Source: Sphingomonas sp. 3P27F8
GTDB taxonomy: Bacteria > Pseudomonadota > Alphaproteobacteria > Sphingomonadales > Sphingomonadaceae
Assembly: GCF_005502745.1 (NCBI RefSeq)
Contig: NZ_SCNL01000006.1
Location: 1-64,000 of the forward strand
Direction: 5' to 3'
Length of the DNA: 64,000 bases
A program made the translations under genes and the position numbers. Below, one piece after another: positions 36,734-47,275 of this stretch. Below the pieces are notes generated by a model that saw only the letters and a list, made by a program, of their open reading frames with translations, was not told the origin of the DNA and did no database searches. Every line of letters begins with the position of its first letter. The first letter of the stretch is position 1.

Positions 36734-37322
36734 GAAATCCGTGCTTGTGCTGCTTGCAGCCGGGAAGTCAGAACGGTTCGGCGATGTCGGTAGCAAGCTG
36801 GACGAGCTTTTTCTTTCGCGCCCGCTTGGCCTGCATGTCGCGGTGACACTGGAAGACATGCCGTTCATGGAGCGTATCGCGATCGTCGATGGCTGCAAGA
36901 TCGATTTTTCCGAACACAACTTCACCGTAATCCACAACGAAGATCCCGATCGGGACATGGCGTCGTCGGTCCGTCTTGGCGTGGAGATGGCTAAGGAGCA
37001 TGGGGCGGAGGCAGTAGTAATAGCGCTTGCGGATATGCCGCGCGTCACTGCGACGCATATTTATCGCCTGTTCGACGCGGCGGGCGGGACGGACGCGGTC
37101 GTCGCCTCAAGCAACGGGCGATATCCCTTGCCCCCGGTCCTGTTCGGCTGCGATCGTTTCGACGAAGTGCTGCGCATCACCGGCGACCAGGGCGCGCGCG
37201 ACATGATCCGCGCCGGTGTCCATGTCGTCACCAACGAACATGAACTTATCGACGTGGATACACCGGAAGAGCTCGAGAACCTCCGCGCGCTGGTTAGTTC
37301 TCCCGACGCCCGGCGACCGTAG
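36720..37322 (+). CDS. MobA/MocA-like molybdopterin nucleotidyltransferase
   Basis: A 200-residue nucleotidyltransferase: LLAAGKSERFG is the loop that binds the nucleotide, with IALADMPRVT and PLPPVLFG following. Members of this group (MocA) add CMP to molybdopterin to make the dinucleotide cofactor that PaoC-type enzymes need. It overlaps the xdhC-like gene by 14 bases and closes the operon. The 35 bases to the convergent pccA stop hold only a weak 5-bp hairpin. Confidence 0.85.
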   Translation: MIEVEKSVLVLLAAGKSERFGDVGSKLDELFLSRPLGLHVAVTLEDMPFMERIAIVDGCKIDFSEHNFTVIHNEDPDRDMASSVRLGVEMAKEHGAEAVVIALADMPRVTATHIYRLFDAAGGTDAVVASSNGRYPLPPVLFGCDRFDEVLRITGDQGARDMIRAGVHVVTNEHELIDVDTPEELENLRALVSSPDARRP

Positions 37323-37358
37323 GAGCGTGCGCCTCCCCGCCGGGAAGGCCGGCAGTCC

Positions 37359-39338
37359 CTATTCCAGCTCCAGGATCACCTGATCGACCTGCAGGCTTTC
37401 GCCGGCCGCGGCGTTGACCGCTTTCACCACAGCCGACTTTTCGGCGCGCAGGATATTTTCCATCTTCATCGCCTCGACCACCGCGAGCGGCTGGCCCGCT
37501 TCGACCTTATCGCCCTCCTTCACGTCAAGGCGGACGAGCAGCCCCGGCATCGGCGCGATCAGGAACTTTGACAAATCGGGCGGCACTTTCTCGATAAGGT
37601 GCCTCGCGTAGGGCGCAACGCGTGCCGGCAACACGCGAACCTTGTGCGTCGCCCCGCGCGCATTGAGCGTGAACCCGGTGCGGGTGCGAGCGATCTTCAC
37701 CGTCAGCGGCGCCGTGCCCTCCACGGTGGCGATGCGTTCACCCGGCGCATAGTGGATCTCACCGTCCAGCGGCTGGCCATCGACGGTCACGACATCATCA
37801 TCGATCGTCACAACGTGATCTAGCTTGTCGATCCGTACCACCCAGTCGGCCGGCGGATCGAGTGGCGCACCGAGTTGCCCGTCCACGCACCGCGCGCGCT
37901 CCGCCCAAGCCATCGCAGCATGCGCGGCAACGCCCGCAAGCGTCCGCACGAGGCCATCCGACGCCGGAGCACCGTGGAAACCATCGGGATATTCCTCCGC
38001 GATGAATCCAGTGGTGATATTGCCAGAACGGAAGCGCGGATGCTGCATCAGCGCGGAGACGAAATCGAGGTTTGTCCCGGGCCCCTCGATCTCGAACGCG
38101 TCGAGCGCGGCGACCTGTTTGTCGATCGCCTCCTCCCGCGTTTTGCCGTGGGTGATGAGTTTGGCAATCATCGGATCATAAAACATGCTGACCTCACCGC
38201 CCTCGCGCACACCGTCATCGACGCGTACAACGTCTGAAAACGCTGGCGGATTGTATCGCACGAGCCGCCCGATCGACGGGAGGAAGCCGCGATACGGATC
38301 CTCGGCGTAGACGCGGTTCTCGACCGACCAGCCGTTGATCTTCACGTCCTTCTGGCCGAAACCAAGTTTCTCGCCTGCCGCCACGCGGATCATCTGCTCG
38401 ACCAGATCGAGGCCGGTGATCTCCTCCGTCACCGGATGTTCCACCTGAAGGCGGGTGTTCATTTCGAGGAAGTAGAAACTCTCACCCGTCTTGTCCGCGC
38501 CAGAGACGATCAGTTCGACCGTGCCCGCACTGTAATAGCCCACCGCGCGTGACAGCGCGACCGCCTGCTCGCCCATCGCCTTGCGCATCTTGGGCGTGAC
38601 GAACGGCGACGGTGCTTCCTCGACCACCTTCTGGTGGCGACGCTGCACCGAACATTCACGCTCGTTAAGATAGACGATATTGCCGTGCTGATCGCCGAGC
38701 ACCTGGATCTCGATATGGCGCGGGCTTTCGATGAACTTCTCGATAAAGACGCGATCGTCGCCGAAGCTGGCGAGCCCCTCGCGCTTGGTCGCCTCGAAGC
38801 CCTCGCGCACGTCCTGCTCGCTCCACGCGAGTCGCATGCCCTTGCCGCCGCCGCCGGCCGACGCCTTCATCATCACCGGAAAGCCGATGTCCGTGGCGAT
38901 CTTAACCGCCTCTTCGGTGTCCGCGATCTCCCCGAGATAGCCGGGGACGACGTTGACGCCGGCCGCCTTGGCGAGCTTCTTCGATTCGATCTTGTCGCCC
39001 ATCGCAGCGATGGCGTTCGGCGGCGGGCCGACGAAAGCGATGCCTGCGTCCGCGCACGCCTTCGCGAAGCTCTCGCGCTCTGAAAGGAAGCCATAGCCGG
39101 GATGAATGCAATCCGCGCCGGTGTCCTTCGCCGCTTTCAGGATCAGGTCCGCCTTGAGATAGCTCTCCGCCGCCGGCGCCGGCCCGAGCCGCACCGCCTC
39201 GTCCGCCATCAGCACATGCGGCGCGCGCGCGTCCGCATCCGAATAGACCGCAACGGTGGCGATCCCCATCTTCTTCGCCGTGCGGAATACGCGGCACGCG
39301 ATCTCGCCACGATTGGCGACAAGGATTTTCTTGAACAT
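37359..39338 (-). CDS. pccA: Propionyl-CoA carboxylase alpha (biotin) subunit
   Basis: A 659-residue subunit. It has the biotin carboxylase domain (KILVANRGEIACRV; ATP loop KASAGGGGKGMR; FLEMNTRLQVEHPVTE) and a C-terminal biotinyl domain with AMKM, Lys625. With PccB it carboxylates propionyl-CoA to methylmalonyl-CoA; acetyl-CoA may be a second substrate. The ATG at 39338 overlaps the stop of a 73-residue membrane protein (TGATG). It is the last gene of the operon that begins with pccB, an unusual split of the two subunits. Confidence 0.96.
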   Translation of the reverse strand: MFKKILVANRGEIACRVFRTAKKMGIATVAVYSDADARAPHVLMADEAVRLGPAPAAESYLKADLILKAAKDTGADCIHPGYGFLSERESFAKACADAGIAFVGPPPNAIAAMGDKIESKKLAKAAGVNVVPGYLGEIADTEEAVKIATDIGFPVMMKASAGGGGKGMRLAWSEQDVREGFEATKREGLASFGDDRVFIEKFIESPRHIEIQVLGDQHGNIVYLNERECSVQRRHQKVVEEAPSPFVTPKMRKAMGEQAVALSRAVGYYSAGTVELIVSGADKTGESFYFLEMNTRLQVEHPVTEEITGLDLVEQMIRVAAGEKLGFGQKDVKINGWSVENRVYAEDPYRGFLPSIGRLVRYNPPAFSDVVRVDDGVREGGEVSMFYDPMIAKLITHGKTREEAIDKQVAALDAFEIEGPGTNLDFVSALMQHPRFRSGNITTGFIAEEYPDGFHGAPASDGLVRTLAGVAAHAAMAWAERARCVDGQLGAPLDPPADWVVRIDKLDHVVTIDDDVVTVDGQPLDGEIHYAPGERIATVEGTAPLTVKIARTRTGFTLNARGATHKVRVLPARVAPYARHLIEKVPPDLSKFLIAPMPGLLVRLDVKEGDKVEAGQPLAVVEAMKMENILRAEKSAVVKAVNAAAGESLQVDQVILELE

Positions 39339-39559
39339 CAGAGGTCGTCGCTTCCCTTTGCAGGTCGATATAGAAAAACCAAAACCATGGCGCCCAAAGA
39401 CAAGACGGCTGATAACCACCAGATTGCCCAGCGCAGATTGTCACGCGCCGAACAGACATCCATCGTGTCAGGGCAGTCGCGCGTAATCATGCCTAGAAAC
39501 CAGAAGCCGAAAAGAGCTACCCAGAGCGTTCCGCTGAGCAGGCAGCCCTTCGGCTTCAC
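39338..39559 (-). CDS. 73-residue two-helix membrane protein coupled between bioB and pccA
   Basis: A 73-residue protein with two hydrophobic segments (about 8-25 and 45-63) around a Cys-containing middle ([14 protein letters not shown]), so it is probably an inner-membrane hairpin. The GTG start at 39559 overlaps the bioB stop (GTGA), and its stop overlaps the pccA ATG (TGATG). The ends make it part of the pathway operon at the translation level. No family recognised. Confidence 0.7.
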   Translation of the reverse strand: MKPKGCLLSGTLWVALFGFWFLGMITRDCPDTMDVCSARDNLRWAIWWLSAVLSLGAMVLVFLYRPAKGSDDL

Positions 39560-40569
39560 TCAGCCGCCTCGCACACTCGCTGCCGCATCGGCTCTTCTGC
39601 CTTCATCGGCCGCACCCCCAGCTTCGCGAACAGCGCGGCGTCGGCGCTGTCGCCGCGGTTGCCGGTGGTGAGCAATTTGTCGCCGGTGAAGATCGAGTTC
39701 GCGCCGGCCATGAAGCACAACGCCTGCGTCGCTTCCGCCATGCTCTCGCGCCCCGCCGACAGCCGCACCATGCTCATCGGCATGCTGATGCGCGCGACCG
39801 CGACGGTGCGGACGAATTCGATGTCGTCGATCTTCGCGAGCGGGGTATCGGCGAGCATGTCGCCCAGCACCGTGCCCTTCACCGGCACCAGCGCGTTTAC
39901 CGGCACGCTTTCCGGGTGGCGCGGCAGCGTGGCGAGCGCGTGGACGAAGCCGACGCGATCGGCGCGGGTCTCGCCCATGCCGACGATCCCGCCGCAGCAC
40001 ACGTTGATGCCCGCCTGACGGACGTTCTCCAGCGTTTCCAGCCGCTCGCCGAAGGTGCGCGTGGTGATGACGTCGCCATAACGCTCCGGCGAGGTATCGA
40101 TATTGTGGTTGTAGTAATCGAGCCCCGCATCGGCCAGCATCGCCGCCTGCGACGGCGTGAGCATACCCAGCGTCATGCAGGTTTCCATGCCCATCTGGCG
40201 CACGCCCTTCACCATCTCGACGATGGCGGGCATGTCCTTGTCCTTGGGGTTGCGCCACGCGGCGCCCATGCAGAAGCGCTGCGAGCCGCTGTCCTTCGCC
40301 TGCGCCGCCATCTGGAGCACGGCGCGCGGGTCCATCAGCTTGGTCGCCTTAACGCCGCTCTCCGCGCTCGCGGATTGGGAGCAATAGCCGCAATCCTCCG
40401 GGCAGCCACCAGTCTTGATCGAGAGCAACGTGCAGAGCTGCACCTCGCCGCCCGCGTGATGCGCGCGGTGGACGGTTTGCGCCTGATACATCAGCTCGTC
40501 GAACGGCAGGTCGAAAAGCGCCGCGATCTCCTCGCGCGTCCAGTCGTTACGGGTCATTATCTCGCTCAT
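39556..40569 (-). CDS. bioB: Biotin synthase
   Basis: A 337-residue radical-SAM enzyme. The cluster motif C56-x3-C60-x2-C63 is in [13 protein letters not shown], with the NHNIDTS and GGIVGMGET segments typical of BioB, and [13 protein letters not shown]. It inserts sulfur into dethiobiotin, which needs an auxiliary [2Fe-2S] cluster. Other bio genes are absent nearby; it sits inside the propionyl-CoA operon, overlapping the mutase stop (ATGA). This placement supplies biotin where PccA needs it. Confidence 0.97.
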   Translation of the reverse strand: MSEIMTRNDWTREEIAALFDLPFDELMYQAQTVHRAHHAGGEVQLCTLLSIKTGGCPEDCGYCSQSASAESGVKATKLMDPRAVLQMAAQAKDSGSQRFCMGAAWRNPKDKDMPAIVEMVKGVRQMGMETCMTLGMLTPSQAAMLADAGLDYYNHNIDTSPERYGDVITTRTFGERLETLENVRQAGINVCCGGIVGMGETRADRVGFVHALATLPRHPESVPVNALVPVKGTVLGDMLADTPLAKIDDIEFVRTVAVARISMPMSMVRLSAGRESMAEATQALCFMAGANSIFTGDKLLTTGNRGDSADAALFAKLGVRPMKAEEPMRQRVCEAAE

Positions 40570-42707
40570 TCCGCCGCCTCGGCTTCGGGGGGCATATTGT
40601 GGCCAAGCAGGCGCAGCACGTCCTCCGCCGCCTTGGTAAGATTGGTGCCGGGACCGAAGATCGCCTGCACCCCGGCATCGTAAAGCGCCTGATAATCCTG
40701 CGCCGGGATAACCCCACCCGCCACCACCTTTATATCGGGGCGGCCAGCATCCTTCAGGTGACCGATCAGTTCCGGGATCAGCGTCTTGTGCCCCGCCGCG
40801 AGGCTTGAGGCGCCGACCACGTCAACGTCCTTGTCGAGCGCCAGTGCGGCGGCCTCCTGCGGTGTCTGGAATAGCGGGCCGGCCACCACCTCGAAGCCGA
40901 GATCACCGAACATCGAGGATACGAGGTTCGCGCCGCGATCGTGCCCGTCCTGCCCCATCTTCGCGACGAAGATGCGAGGCTTGCGGCTCAGCCGGCGTTC
41001 GGTCGCCTCGACTCCGCGCAACAAACGCGCCCAACGCTCATCATCCGTATAGGCGCCGCCGTAGATACCCTTAACCGGCGTCGGGACGGTGCCGAAACGG
41101 CCGAACACATCCTCCATCGCCGAAGATATCTCGCCCAGCGTCGCGCGTGCGCGCGCCGCCGTGACGGCCAGCTCGAGCAGATTGCCATCGCCCTTGGCGC
41201 CGTCGCGCAGCGCATCGAGCGCCGCTTGGCAGGCCGCCTGATCGCGCGTCGCCTTCACCTGGTTGATGCGGCGGATCTGCGCCTCACGCACCGCGTGGTT
41301 ATCGACATCGAGGATATCGATCGCGTCCTCGTTGGCGAGGCGATATTTGTTGACGCCGACGATCACGTCTTCGCCACGATCGACCCGAGCGGCTCGCCCT
41401 GCGGAGGCTTCTTCGATCATCGCCTTGGGCCAGCCCGCGGCTACCGCCTTGGCCATGCCGCCCTCGCGCTCGACCCGCTCGATGATCTCCCAAGCTCCAT
41501 CGACGAGTTGCTGGGTCAGGCTTTCAACATAATAGGAGCCGCCGAGCGGATCGACGACCTTGGTCATCCCCGTCTCTTCCTGAATCACGATCTGCGTGTT
41601 GCGCGCGATCCGGGCGGAGAAATCGGTCGGCAAAGCGATCGCCTCGTCGAGCGCATTGGTGTGCAGCGACTGGGTGCCGCCCAGCATTGCCGCCATCGCC
41701 TCAATCGTGGTGCGGATCACGTTGTTGTACGGGTCCTGCTCGGTCAGCGAGACGCCGCTCGTCTGGCAATGCGTGCGCAACATCTTGCTGCGTTCGTCCC
41801 TGGCGCCGAGCTTCGTCATCACGCGGTGCCACAGCACGCGCGCCGCGCGCAGCTTCGCCACCTCCATGAAGAAGTTCATGCCGATCGCGAAGAAGAAGCT
41901 CAGGCGCCCGGCGAACTTGTCGATATCCAGGCCTGAGGCGACCCCGTATTTCACATATTCCGCGCCATCCGCGATCGTGAACGCCAGCTCCTGAAGCTGC
42001 GTCGCGCCGGCCTCCTGCATGTGATAGCCGGAGATCGAGATGCTGTTGAACTTAGGCATCTCGCGGCTGGTGTAGCCGAAAATGTCGGAGATGATCCGCA
42101 TGCTCGGCTCCGGCGGATAGATATAGGTGTTTCGGACCATGAACTCCTTTAGGATGTCGTTCTGGATGGTGCCGTCGAGCAGCTTGCGCTCGACACCCTG
42201 CTCTTCGCCAGCGACGATGAAAAAAGCGAGGATCGGGATCACCGCGCCGTTCATCGTCATAGACACGCTCATCTGATCGAGCGGAATGCCGTCGAACAGG
42301 ATCTTCATGTCCTCGACAGAATCGATCGCCACGCCGGCCTTGCCGACGTCACCGGTCACGCGCGGGTGATCGCTATCATAGCCGCGATGCGTGGCGAGAT
42401 CGAATGCGACCGACAGGCCCTTCTGCCCTGCCGCCAGGTTACGGCGATAGAAAGCGTTCGATTCCTCGGCCGTGGAGAAACCGGCGTATTGCCGGATCGT
42501 CCACGGCCGCCCGGCGTACATCGACGCGCGCACACCGCGCGCGAATGGCGCGAAGCCCGGCAGGCCCGGATCGACCGTCACATCCTCGGCAGTGTAGAGC
42601 GGCTTGACCGCAATCCCCTCCGGCGTCTGCCATGTGAGATCCTTGCCCTTCACCTCCTTGGCGGCGGCGGCGGACCAGTCATCAAGCGTCGGTTTGGTAT
42701 CGGTCAT
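40566..42707 (-). CDS. scpA: Methylmalonyl-CoA mutase
   Basis: A 713-residue single-chain mutase. The catalytic barrel ([38 protein letters not shown]) is followed by a cobalamin-binding domain with DGHDRG at about 587-592, whose His ligates cobalt, and GASSLAAGH. It converts methylmalonyl-CoA to succinyl-CoA using adenosylcobalamin. A one-gene mutase matches the scpA/mutB-like large subunit. It ends with the bioB start (ATGA). Confidence 0.97.
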   Translation of the reverse strand: MTDTKPTLDDWSAAAAKEVKGKDLTWQTPEGIAVKPLYTAEDVTVDPGLPGFAPFARGVRASMYAGRPWTIRQYAGFSTAEESNAFYRRNLAAGQKGLSVAFDLATHRGYDSDHPRVTGDVGKAGVAIDSVEDMKILFDGIPLDQMSVSMTMNGAVIPILAFFIVAGEEQGVERKLLDGTIQNDILKEFMVRNTYIYPPEPSMRIISDIFGYTSREMPKFNSISISGYHMQEAGATQLQELAFTIADGAEYVKYGVASGLDIDKFAGRLSFFFAIGMNFFMEVAKLRAARVLWHRVMTKLGARDERSKMLRTHCQTSGVSLTEQDPYNNVIRTTIEAMAAMLGGTQSLHTNALDEAIALPTDFSARIARNTQIVIQEETGMTKVVDPLGGSYYVESLTQQLVDGAWEIIERVEREGGMAKAVAAGWPKAMIEEASAGRAARVDRGEDVIVGVNKYRLANEDAIDILDVDNHAVREAQIRRINQVKATRDQAACQAALDALRDGAKGDGNLLELAVTAARARATLGEISSAMEDVFGRFGTVPTPVKGIYGGAYTDDERWARLLRGVEATERRLSRKPRIFVAKMGQDGHDRGANLVSSMFGDLGFEVVAGPLFQTPQEAAALALDKDVDVVGASSLAAGHKTLIPELIGHLKDAGRPDIKVVAGGVIPAQDYQALYDAGVQAIFGPGTNLTKAAEDVLRLLGHNMPPEAEAAE

Positions 42708-42726
42708 GTCGCTCCACTCCGGCGCC

Positions 42727-43515
42727 TTACGCGCCCTTGAACTCAGGCTTGCGCTTCTGCAGAAAGCTCAGGCCGCCCTCGCGCGCGTCCGCCGTGCCGC
42801 CGGCGATACGCTGGCCCTCGGCTTCGGCGCGCAGCACCTCGTCGAACGTGCCGTCCAGCGCGGTCATGATGTTGCGGCGCATCGTCGCCAGCGCGACGGT
42901 CGGCCCGGCGGCGAGCCGCGTTGCCAGCGCCAGCGCCTCATCCTGCAGGGCCGCATCGTCCACCGCCTTGTAGATCAGCCCCCAGCCTTCCGCCTGCTCC
43001 GCGCCGATCCGCTCGCCCAGCATCATCATCTGCGTCGCGCGCGCTTTGCCGATCGCCTTGGTCAACAGCCAGGTCGAGCCGCCATCCGGCACCAAGCCGA
43101 TGTTGACGAACGCCTGAAGGAAATAGGCGCTTTTGCCCGCGAGTACGAAATCGCCCGCCAGCCCGATCGAGCAACCAACGCCCGCCGCCGGGCCGTTGAC
43201 CGCCGTCACCACCGGCACCGGCAGCCGCATGATCTGCGACAGCGCGGGGTTATAATAGTTCATGAGCGCTCGGTGGCTGGCATCGCCGCCGCTCACCGCG
43301 CTGCCGCTGCCGCGCGCCTGAAGATCGGCGCCGGAGCAGAACGCGCGCCCCGCGCCGGTGATGAGCACCGCGCGCGAACCTTGCAGGTCATAGAGCGCGA
43401 CAGACAGATCCTCGGCCATCTGCAGCGATGCGGCGTTGAGCCGCTCCGGGCGGTTGAGCGTGACGACAAGGACATCGCCCTTCTTCTCGGTCAGGATCGT
43501 TTCGTAATCGGCCAT
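42727..43515 (-). CDS. Enoyl-CoA hydratase/isomerase family protein
   Basis: A 262-residue crotonase-fold protein: [18 protein letters not shown] is the oxyanion/CoA segment, and [21 protein letters not shown] the second. Typical catalytic acids (Glu at the usual hydratase positions) are not clearly present, so it may be an isomerase or a paralog with other activity. The ATG at 43515 has a GGGAGAGAGCAAG site. It sits between the epimerase and mutase genes, 22 and 20 bases from each, so it may handle an acyl-CoA in or next to this pathway. Confidence 0.88.
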   Translation of the reverse strand: MADYETILTEKKGDVLVVTLNRPERLNAASLQMAEDLSVALYDLQGSRAVLITGAGRAFCSGADLQARGSGSAVSGGDASHRALMNYYNPALSQIMRLPVPVVTAVNGPAAGVGCSIGLAGDFVLAGKSAYFLQAFVNIGLVPDGGSTWLLTKAIGKARATQMMMLGERIGAEQAEGWGLIYKAVDDAALQDEALALATRLAAGPTVALATMRRNIMTALDGTFDEVLRAEAEGQRIAGGTADAREGGLSFLQKRKPEFKGA

Positions 43516-43537
43516 CTTGCTCTCTCCCAAGCGTGTG

Positions 43538-43957
43538 TCAGTGCGCCTCGTTAGGCGTTTCCATGAGTTCGACGAGCATCCCGCCGAAATCCTTTGGGTG
43601 GACGAAGACGATCGGCGTCCCATGCGCGCCGATCCGCGGCTCGCCCAGCACGGTCGCGCCATTCGCCTTCAGATGCGCGACGGCTTCGTGGATGTCGGGC
43701 ACCTCGAAGCAGACGTGATGCTGCCCGCCCGCCGGGTTCTTCTTCAGGAACCCCGCGATCGGCGAGGCCTCATCATACGGCTCGATCAGCTCGATCTGCG
43801 TATTGGGCGCATCGATGAAGCACACCTTCACCCCCTGCGCGGGCAGGTCGAACGGCTCGCCGATCGCCGTCGCGCCGAGCAGAGTGCGATAGGTTTCGAT
43901 CGACCTGGCGATCGACGGCGTCGCGACGCCGACGTGGTTGAGACGACCTAGTTCCAC
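43538..43957 (-). CDS. mce: Methylmalonyl-CoA epimerase
   Basis: A 139-residue VOC-fold protein: [36 protein letters not shown] and a C-terminal ML-VELMET give the metal ligands (His, Gln, His, Glu). It flips (S)- to (R)-methylmalonyl-CoA for the mutase. The GTG start at 43957 follows a strong GGAGGTGCAGA; the frame continues upstream without need. It overlaps the 81-residue membrane protein by 10 bases. Confidence 0.94.
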   Translation of the reverse strand: MELGRLNHVGVATPSIARSIETYRTLLGATAIGEPFDLPAQGVKVCFIDAPNTQIELIEPYDEASPIAGFLKKNPAGGQHHVCFEVPDIHEAVAHLKANGATVLGEPRIGAHGTPIVFVHPKDFGGMLVELMETPNEAH

Positions 43958-44193
43958 TCTGCACCTCCAAACCAGTCCGCGCTTCCCAGAGCCGCGACTG
44001 CACCCCAGCCAAAACACCAAATGATCGCAAACCAGAATCGCTTTGGTTCAGCAGCGCGGGAGAATGGTCCCCAATCCGAGTATTTCATCGGCAATGGTGC
44101 CTGCCCTTCGCGCAAACCTTTCATCCCGCAAAGCACCATCCTCACAGCGATCGCGGCAAGCAAAGCTGCGACGAAGATCATTCCTGCCGTCAC
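43948..44193 (-). CDS. 81-residue membrane protein coupled between pccB and mce
   Basis: An 81-residue protein with an N-terminal hydrophobic helix (about 4-24) and a second aromatic one (about 52-70), so it probably spans the inner membrane twice. Trp-rich ([13 protein letters not shown]). The GTG at 44193 overlaps the pccB stop (GTGA), and its 3' end overlaps mce. The start may instead be the inner ATG at 44181. No family recognised; it is not similar to the 73-residue protein apart from layout. Confidence 0.68.
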   Translation of the reverse strand: MTAGMIFVAALLAAIAVRMVLCGMKGLREGQAPLPMKYSDWGPFSRAAEPKRFWFAIIWCFGWGAVAALGSADWFGGAEWN

Positions 44194-45716
44194 AACGGAA
44201 TGTTGTCATGCTTCTTCCACGGATTCTCCAGCGACTTGCTCCGGAGCTTACGCAGCCCCAGCGCGATCCTTCGCCGCGTGGAGTGTGGCTGGATTACCTC
44301 GTCGATGAAGCCTTTCGCCGCCGCCACGAACGGGTTGGCGAAGCGCGCCTCATATTCGCGGGTCTTTTCGGCGATCCCTTCCTCGTTCAGGCCGCGGAAG
44401 ATGATCTCCACCGCGCCCTTCGCGCCCATCACCGCGATCTCGGCGGTCGGCCAGGCATAATTGAGATCGCCGCGCAGATGCTTGGAGGCCATCACGTCAT
44501 AGGCGCCGCCATAGGCCTTGCGCGTGATGACGGTGATCTTCGGCACGGTCGCCTCGGCATAGGCGAACAGCAGTTTCGCGCCGTGCTTGATGATGCCGTT
44601 ATGCTCCTGCGCCGTCCCCGGCAGGAAGCCCGGCACGTCGACGAAGGTGACGATCGGGATATCGAACGCGTCGCAGAAGCGCACGAAGCGTGCCGCCTTC
44701 TTGGAGGAGTTGATGTCCAGCACGCCCGCCAGCACCATCGGCTGGTTGGCGACGAACCCTACCGTGCGCCCCTCGATCCGCCCGAAGCCGCAGATGATGT
44801 TGCCCGCGTGGCCCGGCTGGATTTCGAAGAAATCGCCCTCGTCCACCACCTTACGGATCAGCTCGTGCATATCGTAAGGCTGGCTGGCGCTGGGCGGGAT
44901 CAGCGTGTCGAGGCTCTGCTCCAGCCTGTCCCACGGATCGTCGGTGGGCCGCGCCGGCACAGGCGCGCGGTTCGATTCCGGCAGGTAATCCACGAAATCA
45001 CGCGTCGCGAGCAGCGCCTCGATATCGTCTTCGAATGCATTGTCGGCCACGCTCGTCTTGGTGGTGTGGGTGACAGCGCCGCCAAGCGCCTCCTGCGTCA
45101 CCACCTCGTTCGTCACTGTCTTCACCACATCCGGGCCGGTGACGAACATGTAGCTCGAATCCTTCACCATGAAGATGAAGTCGGTCATCGCGGGTGAATA
45201 GACCGCTCCACCCGCGCACGGCCCCATGATCACGCTGATCTGAGGCACCACCCCCGACGCGAGCACGTTGCGCTGAAACACCTCGGCGTATCCGCCAAGC
45301 GAGGCGACGCCTTCCTGGATTCGCGCGCCGCCCGAATCGTTCAGCCCGATCACCGGCGCGCCGACCTTCATCGCCATGTCCATGACCTTGCAGATCTTCT
45401 GCGCGTGCCGTTCAGACAGCGATCCACCGAATACCGTGAAATCCTGGCTGAACACGAACACGAGCCGCCCGTTGATCGTGCCCGATCCCGTCACCACGCC
45501 GTCACCCGGGAAGACCTGATCCTGCATCCCGAAGTCGACGCAGTTATGCTCGACGAACATGTCGAGCTCTTCGAACGATCCCTCGTCGAGCAACACGTCC
45601 ACCCGCTCGCGCGCCGTGAGCTTGCCCTTGGCATGCTGCGCATCGATGCGCTTCTGCCCACCACCGAGCCGCGCGGCGGCGCGCTTGCGTTCCAGTTCCT
45701 CGATCGTCGACGACAT
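44190..45716 (-). CDS. pccB: Propionyl-CoA carboxylase beta subunit
   Basis: A 508-residue carboxyltransferase. [36 protein letters not shown] and the C-terminal [15 protein letters not shown] are conserved in PccB. It transfers carboxyl from biotin on PccA to propionyl-CoA. The ATG at 45716 follows CCGGAGAAACGC. It is the first gene of the operon and divergent from a regulator, across three TTGCGAA repeats. Confidence 0.96.
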   Translation of the reverse strand: MSSTIEELERKRAAARLGGGQKRIDAQHAKGKLTARERVDVLLDEGSFEELDMFVEHNCVDFGMQDQVFPGDGVVTGSGTINGRLVFVFSQDFTVFGGSLSERHAQKICKVMDMAMKVGAPVIGLNDSGGARIQEGVASLGGYAEVFQRNVLASGVVPQISVIMGPCAGGAVYSPAMTDFIFMVKDSSYMFVTGPDVVKTVTNEVVTQEALGGAVTHTTKTSVADNAFEDDIEALLATRDFVDYLPESNRAPVPARPTDDPWDRLEQSLDTLIPPSASQPYDMHELIRKVVDEGDFFEIQPGHAGNIICGFGRIEGRTVGFVANQPMVLAGVLDINSSKKAARFVRFCDAFDIPIVTFVDVPGFLPGTAQEHNGIIKHGAKLLFAYAEATVPKITVITRKAYGGAYDVMASKHLRGDLNYAWPTAEIAVMGAKGAVEIIFRGLNEEGIAEKTREYEARFANPFVAAAKGFIDEVIQPHSTRRRIALGLRKLRSKSLENPWKKHDNIPL

Positions 45717-45777
45717 GCGTTTCTCCGGGTGCAACATCCTCTCCTGACGCCGCGCGCAGCGAAGCGCAAATGTGAAC

Positions 45778-45807
45778 TTGCGAAGTTGCGAAAGCCGTTC
45801 TTGCGAA
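45778..45807. promoter_or_regulatory. Three TTGCGAA direct repeats between pccB and its regulator
   Basis: TTGCGAA occurs at 45778-45784, 45786-45792 and 45801-45807, with a related CGCAAA at 45765-45770. The short-chain acyl-CoA regulators related to RamB/MccR bind TTTGC-type sites, so these are likely the sites of the divergent regulator. Spacing of 8 and 15 bases. Confidence 0.62.
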
Positions 45808-45823
45808 CTACGACCTATATGCA

Positions 45824-47182
45824 ATGGGTAGGATATACGCCGGACAGCAACTGCGCGCTCTCCGTTTAACCACCGGGCTCAACCAGCGCGCAATGGCTGC
45901 GCGGCTCGGGCTGTCGGTAAGCTATCTGTCGCAACTGGAAACCGGCGAGCGGCCTCTGACCGCTGCCGTCAGCACCGCGCTTGCCCGCCATTACCCGCAG
46001 GCGCTCGCAGCGATCGAGGGCGAAGCGCCGGCCCGCCGCCTCGCTGCATTGGGAGAGGCGCTGGCCGACCCCGCGCTCGTACCGGTCGATGCGGACGAGG
46101 CCTCTCGGCTCGCGGAGGAACGACCTGCGCTTGCCGATCGCATGATCGCGCTCCACGCCGCCAAGCGCGCCGCGGAGGAACGCCTCGCTATCGCCGAGGA
46201 ATCAATGACCGCCGGCACCGGCGCACGCCTGCCATGGGAAGCTGTGCGGGATTGGTTTCACGAAGCGGGCAATTACGTCGATCCCCTGGATCACGCGGCC
46301 GAGCAACTCGCCGAGACGATGGCAGGCGATCTGCTGCAAGGCCTGCACAGCCACAACATTACGCTGGCCACCGACGCCGACGAAGACGCGCCCCTTGCCC
46401 GATTCGACGGCGCGGTGTTGACGCTCAACGCCGCGTTGCCGCCGGAAAGTCGGCGCTTCCTTATCGCTCATCGGCTTGCCGCCACCGCCTTTGTGGGCGA
46501 AATCGAGATGATCGTCGCCGGCGCCGACGTGCCGGGCCCGGAGGCAGCCCGGCTGCTCGCGATTGGGCTGGCGAACTATGCGGCGGGCGCGCTGGTGATG
46601 CCCTACGCCGCCTTTCGCGCCGAGGCGCGTCGGCTGCGGCACGATATCGACCGCCTCTGCCGCCGTTTCGGGGTGAGCTTCGAGCAGGCGTGCCACCGGC
46701 TCTCAACCCTCCAGCGCGCGGGCGCGGCGGGGGTTCCGTTCTATTTCTGCCGCGTCGACATGGCCGGCAACATCACCAAGCGCCACTCCGCCACCCGACT
46801 GCAATTCGCGCGCTTCGGCGGAGCCTGCCCGCTGTGGCATGTTCATGAGGCGGTCGCGATCCCTGATCGCATCCTGGTGCAGCATGCCGAAACGCCGGAT
46901 GGTGTGCGTTATATCTCGATGGCCAAGGGGCTGGTGAAGCCCTCTGGCAGCTTTGCGCGCAGCCCGCGCCGCTACGCAGTGGTGCTCGGGTGCGAGGCCA
47001 CGCACGCCGCTGATTTCGTCTATGCCGATGCCGTGGACCGCGCCCGCGCGCCGACATCGATCGGCATCTCCTGTCGGCTGTGCCCGCGCGATAATTGCGA
47101 CCAACGCGCCTTTCCACCCACGGACCGCGCGATCGCCGTGGACCCAGCGGTTCGCCGCGTCGTGCCCTACCGGGTCGTTTGA
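45824..47182 (+). CDS. XRE-type regulator of short-chain acyl-CoA metabolism (MccR/RamB-like)
   Basis: A 452-residue protein. Residues 5-60 form an XRE helix-turn-helix ([20 protein letters not shown] and [12 protein letters not shown]). The middle has an IrrE-like peptidase-fold region ([13 protein letters not shown]) and the C-terminus a domain with several Cys ([15 protein letters not shown]) typical of short-chain fatty acyl-CoA regulators (DUF2083). These sense propionyl- or related CoA and control the methylcitrate or methylmalonyl route. It is divergent from pccB. Confidence 0.88.
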   Translation: MGRIYAGQQLRALRLTTGLNQRAMAARLGLSVSYLSQLETGERPLTAAVSTALARHYPQALAAIEGEAPARRLAALGEALADPALVPVDADEASRLAEERPALADRMIALHAAKRAAEERLAIAEESMTAGTGARLPWEAVRDWFHEAGNYVDPLDHAAEQLAETMAGDLLQGLHSHNITLATDADEDAPLARFDGAVLTLNAALPPESRRFLIAHRLAATAFVGEIEMIVAGADVPGPEAARLLAIGLANYAAGALVMPYAAFRAEARRLRHDIDRLCRRFGVSFEQACHRLSTLQRAGAAGVPFYFCRVDMAGNITKRHSATRLQFARFGGACPLWHVHEAVAIPDRILVQHAETPDGVRYISMAKGLVKPSGSFARSPRRYAVVLGCEATHAADFVYADAVDRARAPTSIGISCRLCPRDNCDQRAFPPTDRAIAVDPAVRRVVPYRVV

Positions 47183-47221
47183 ACGGGGACCGCCGCGCGT
47201 GATCATCGGCGCCGACTAACG

Positions 47222-47259
47222 GCGAAGAGCCACCGATCTCGCGACCGGCGGCTCTTCGC
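47222..47259. terminator. Bidirectional terminator between regulator and PEP-CTERM gene
   Basis: GCGAAGAGCC (47222-47231) and GGCTCTTCGC (47250-47259) pair perfectly, and inner CCG/CGG extend the stem after a single mismatch. It lies between the convergent stops at 47182 and 47276. No long T-tract. Confidence 0.65.
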
Positions 47260-47275
47260 TTACGGTGTCGCGCGT

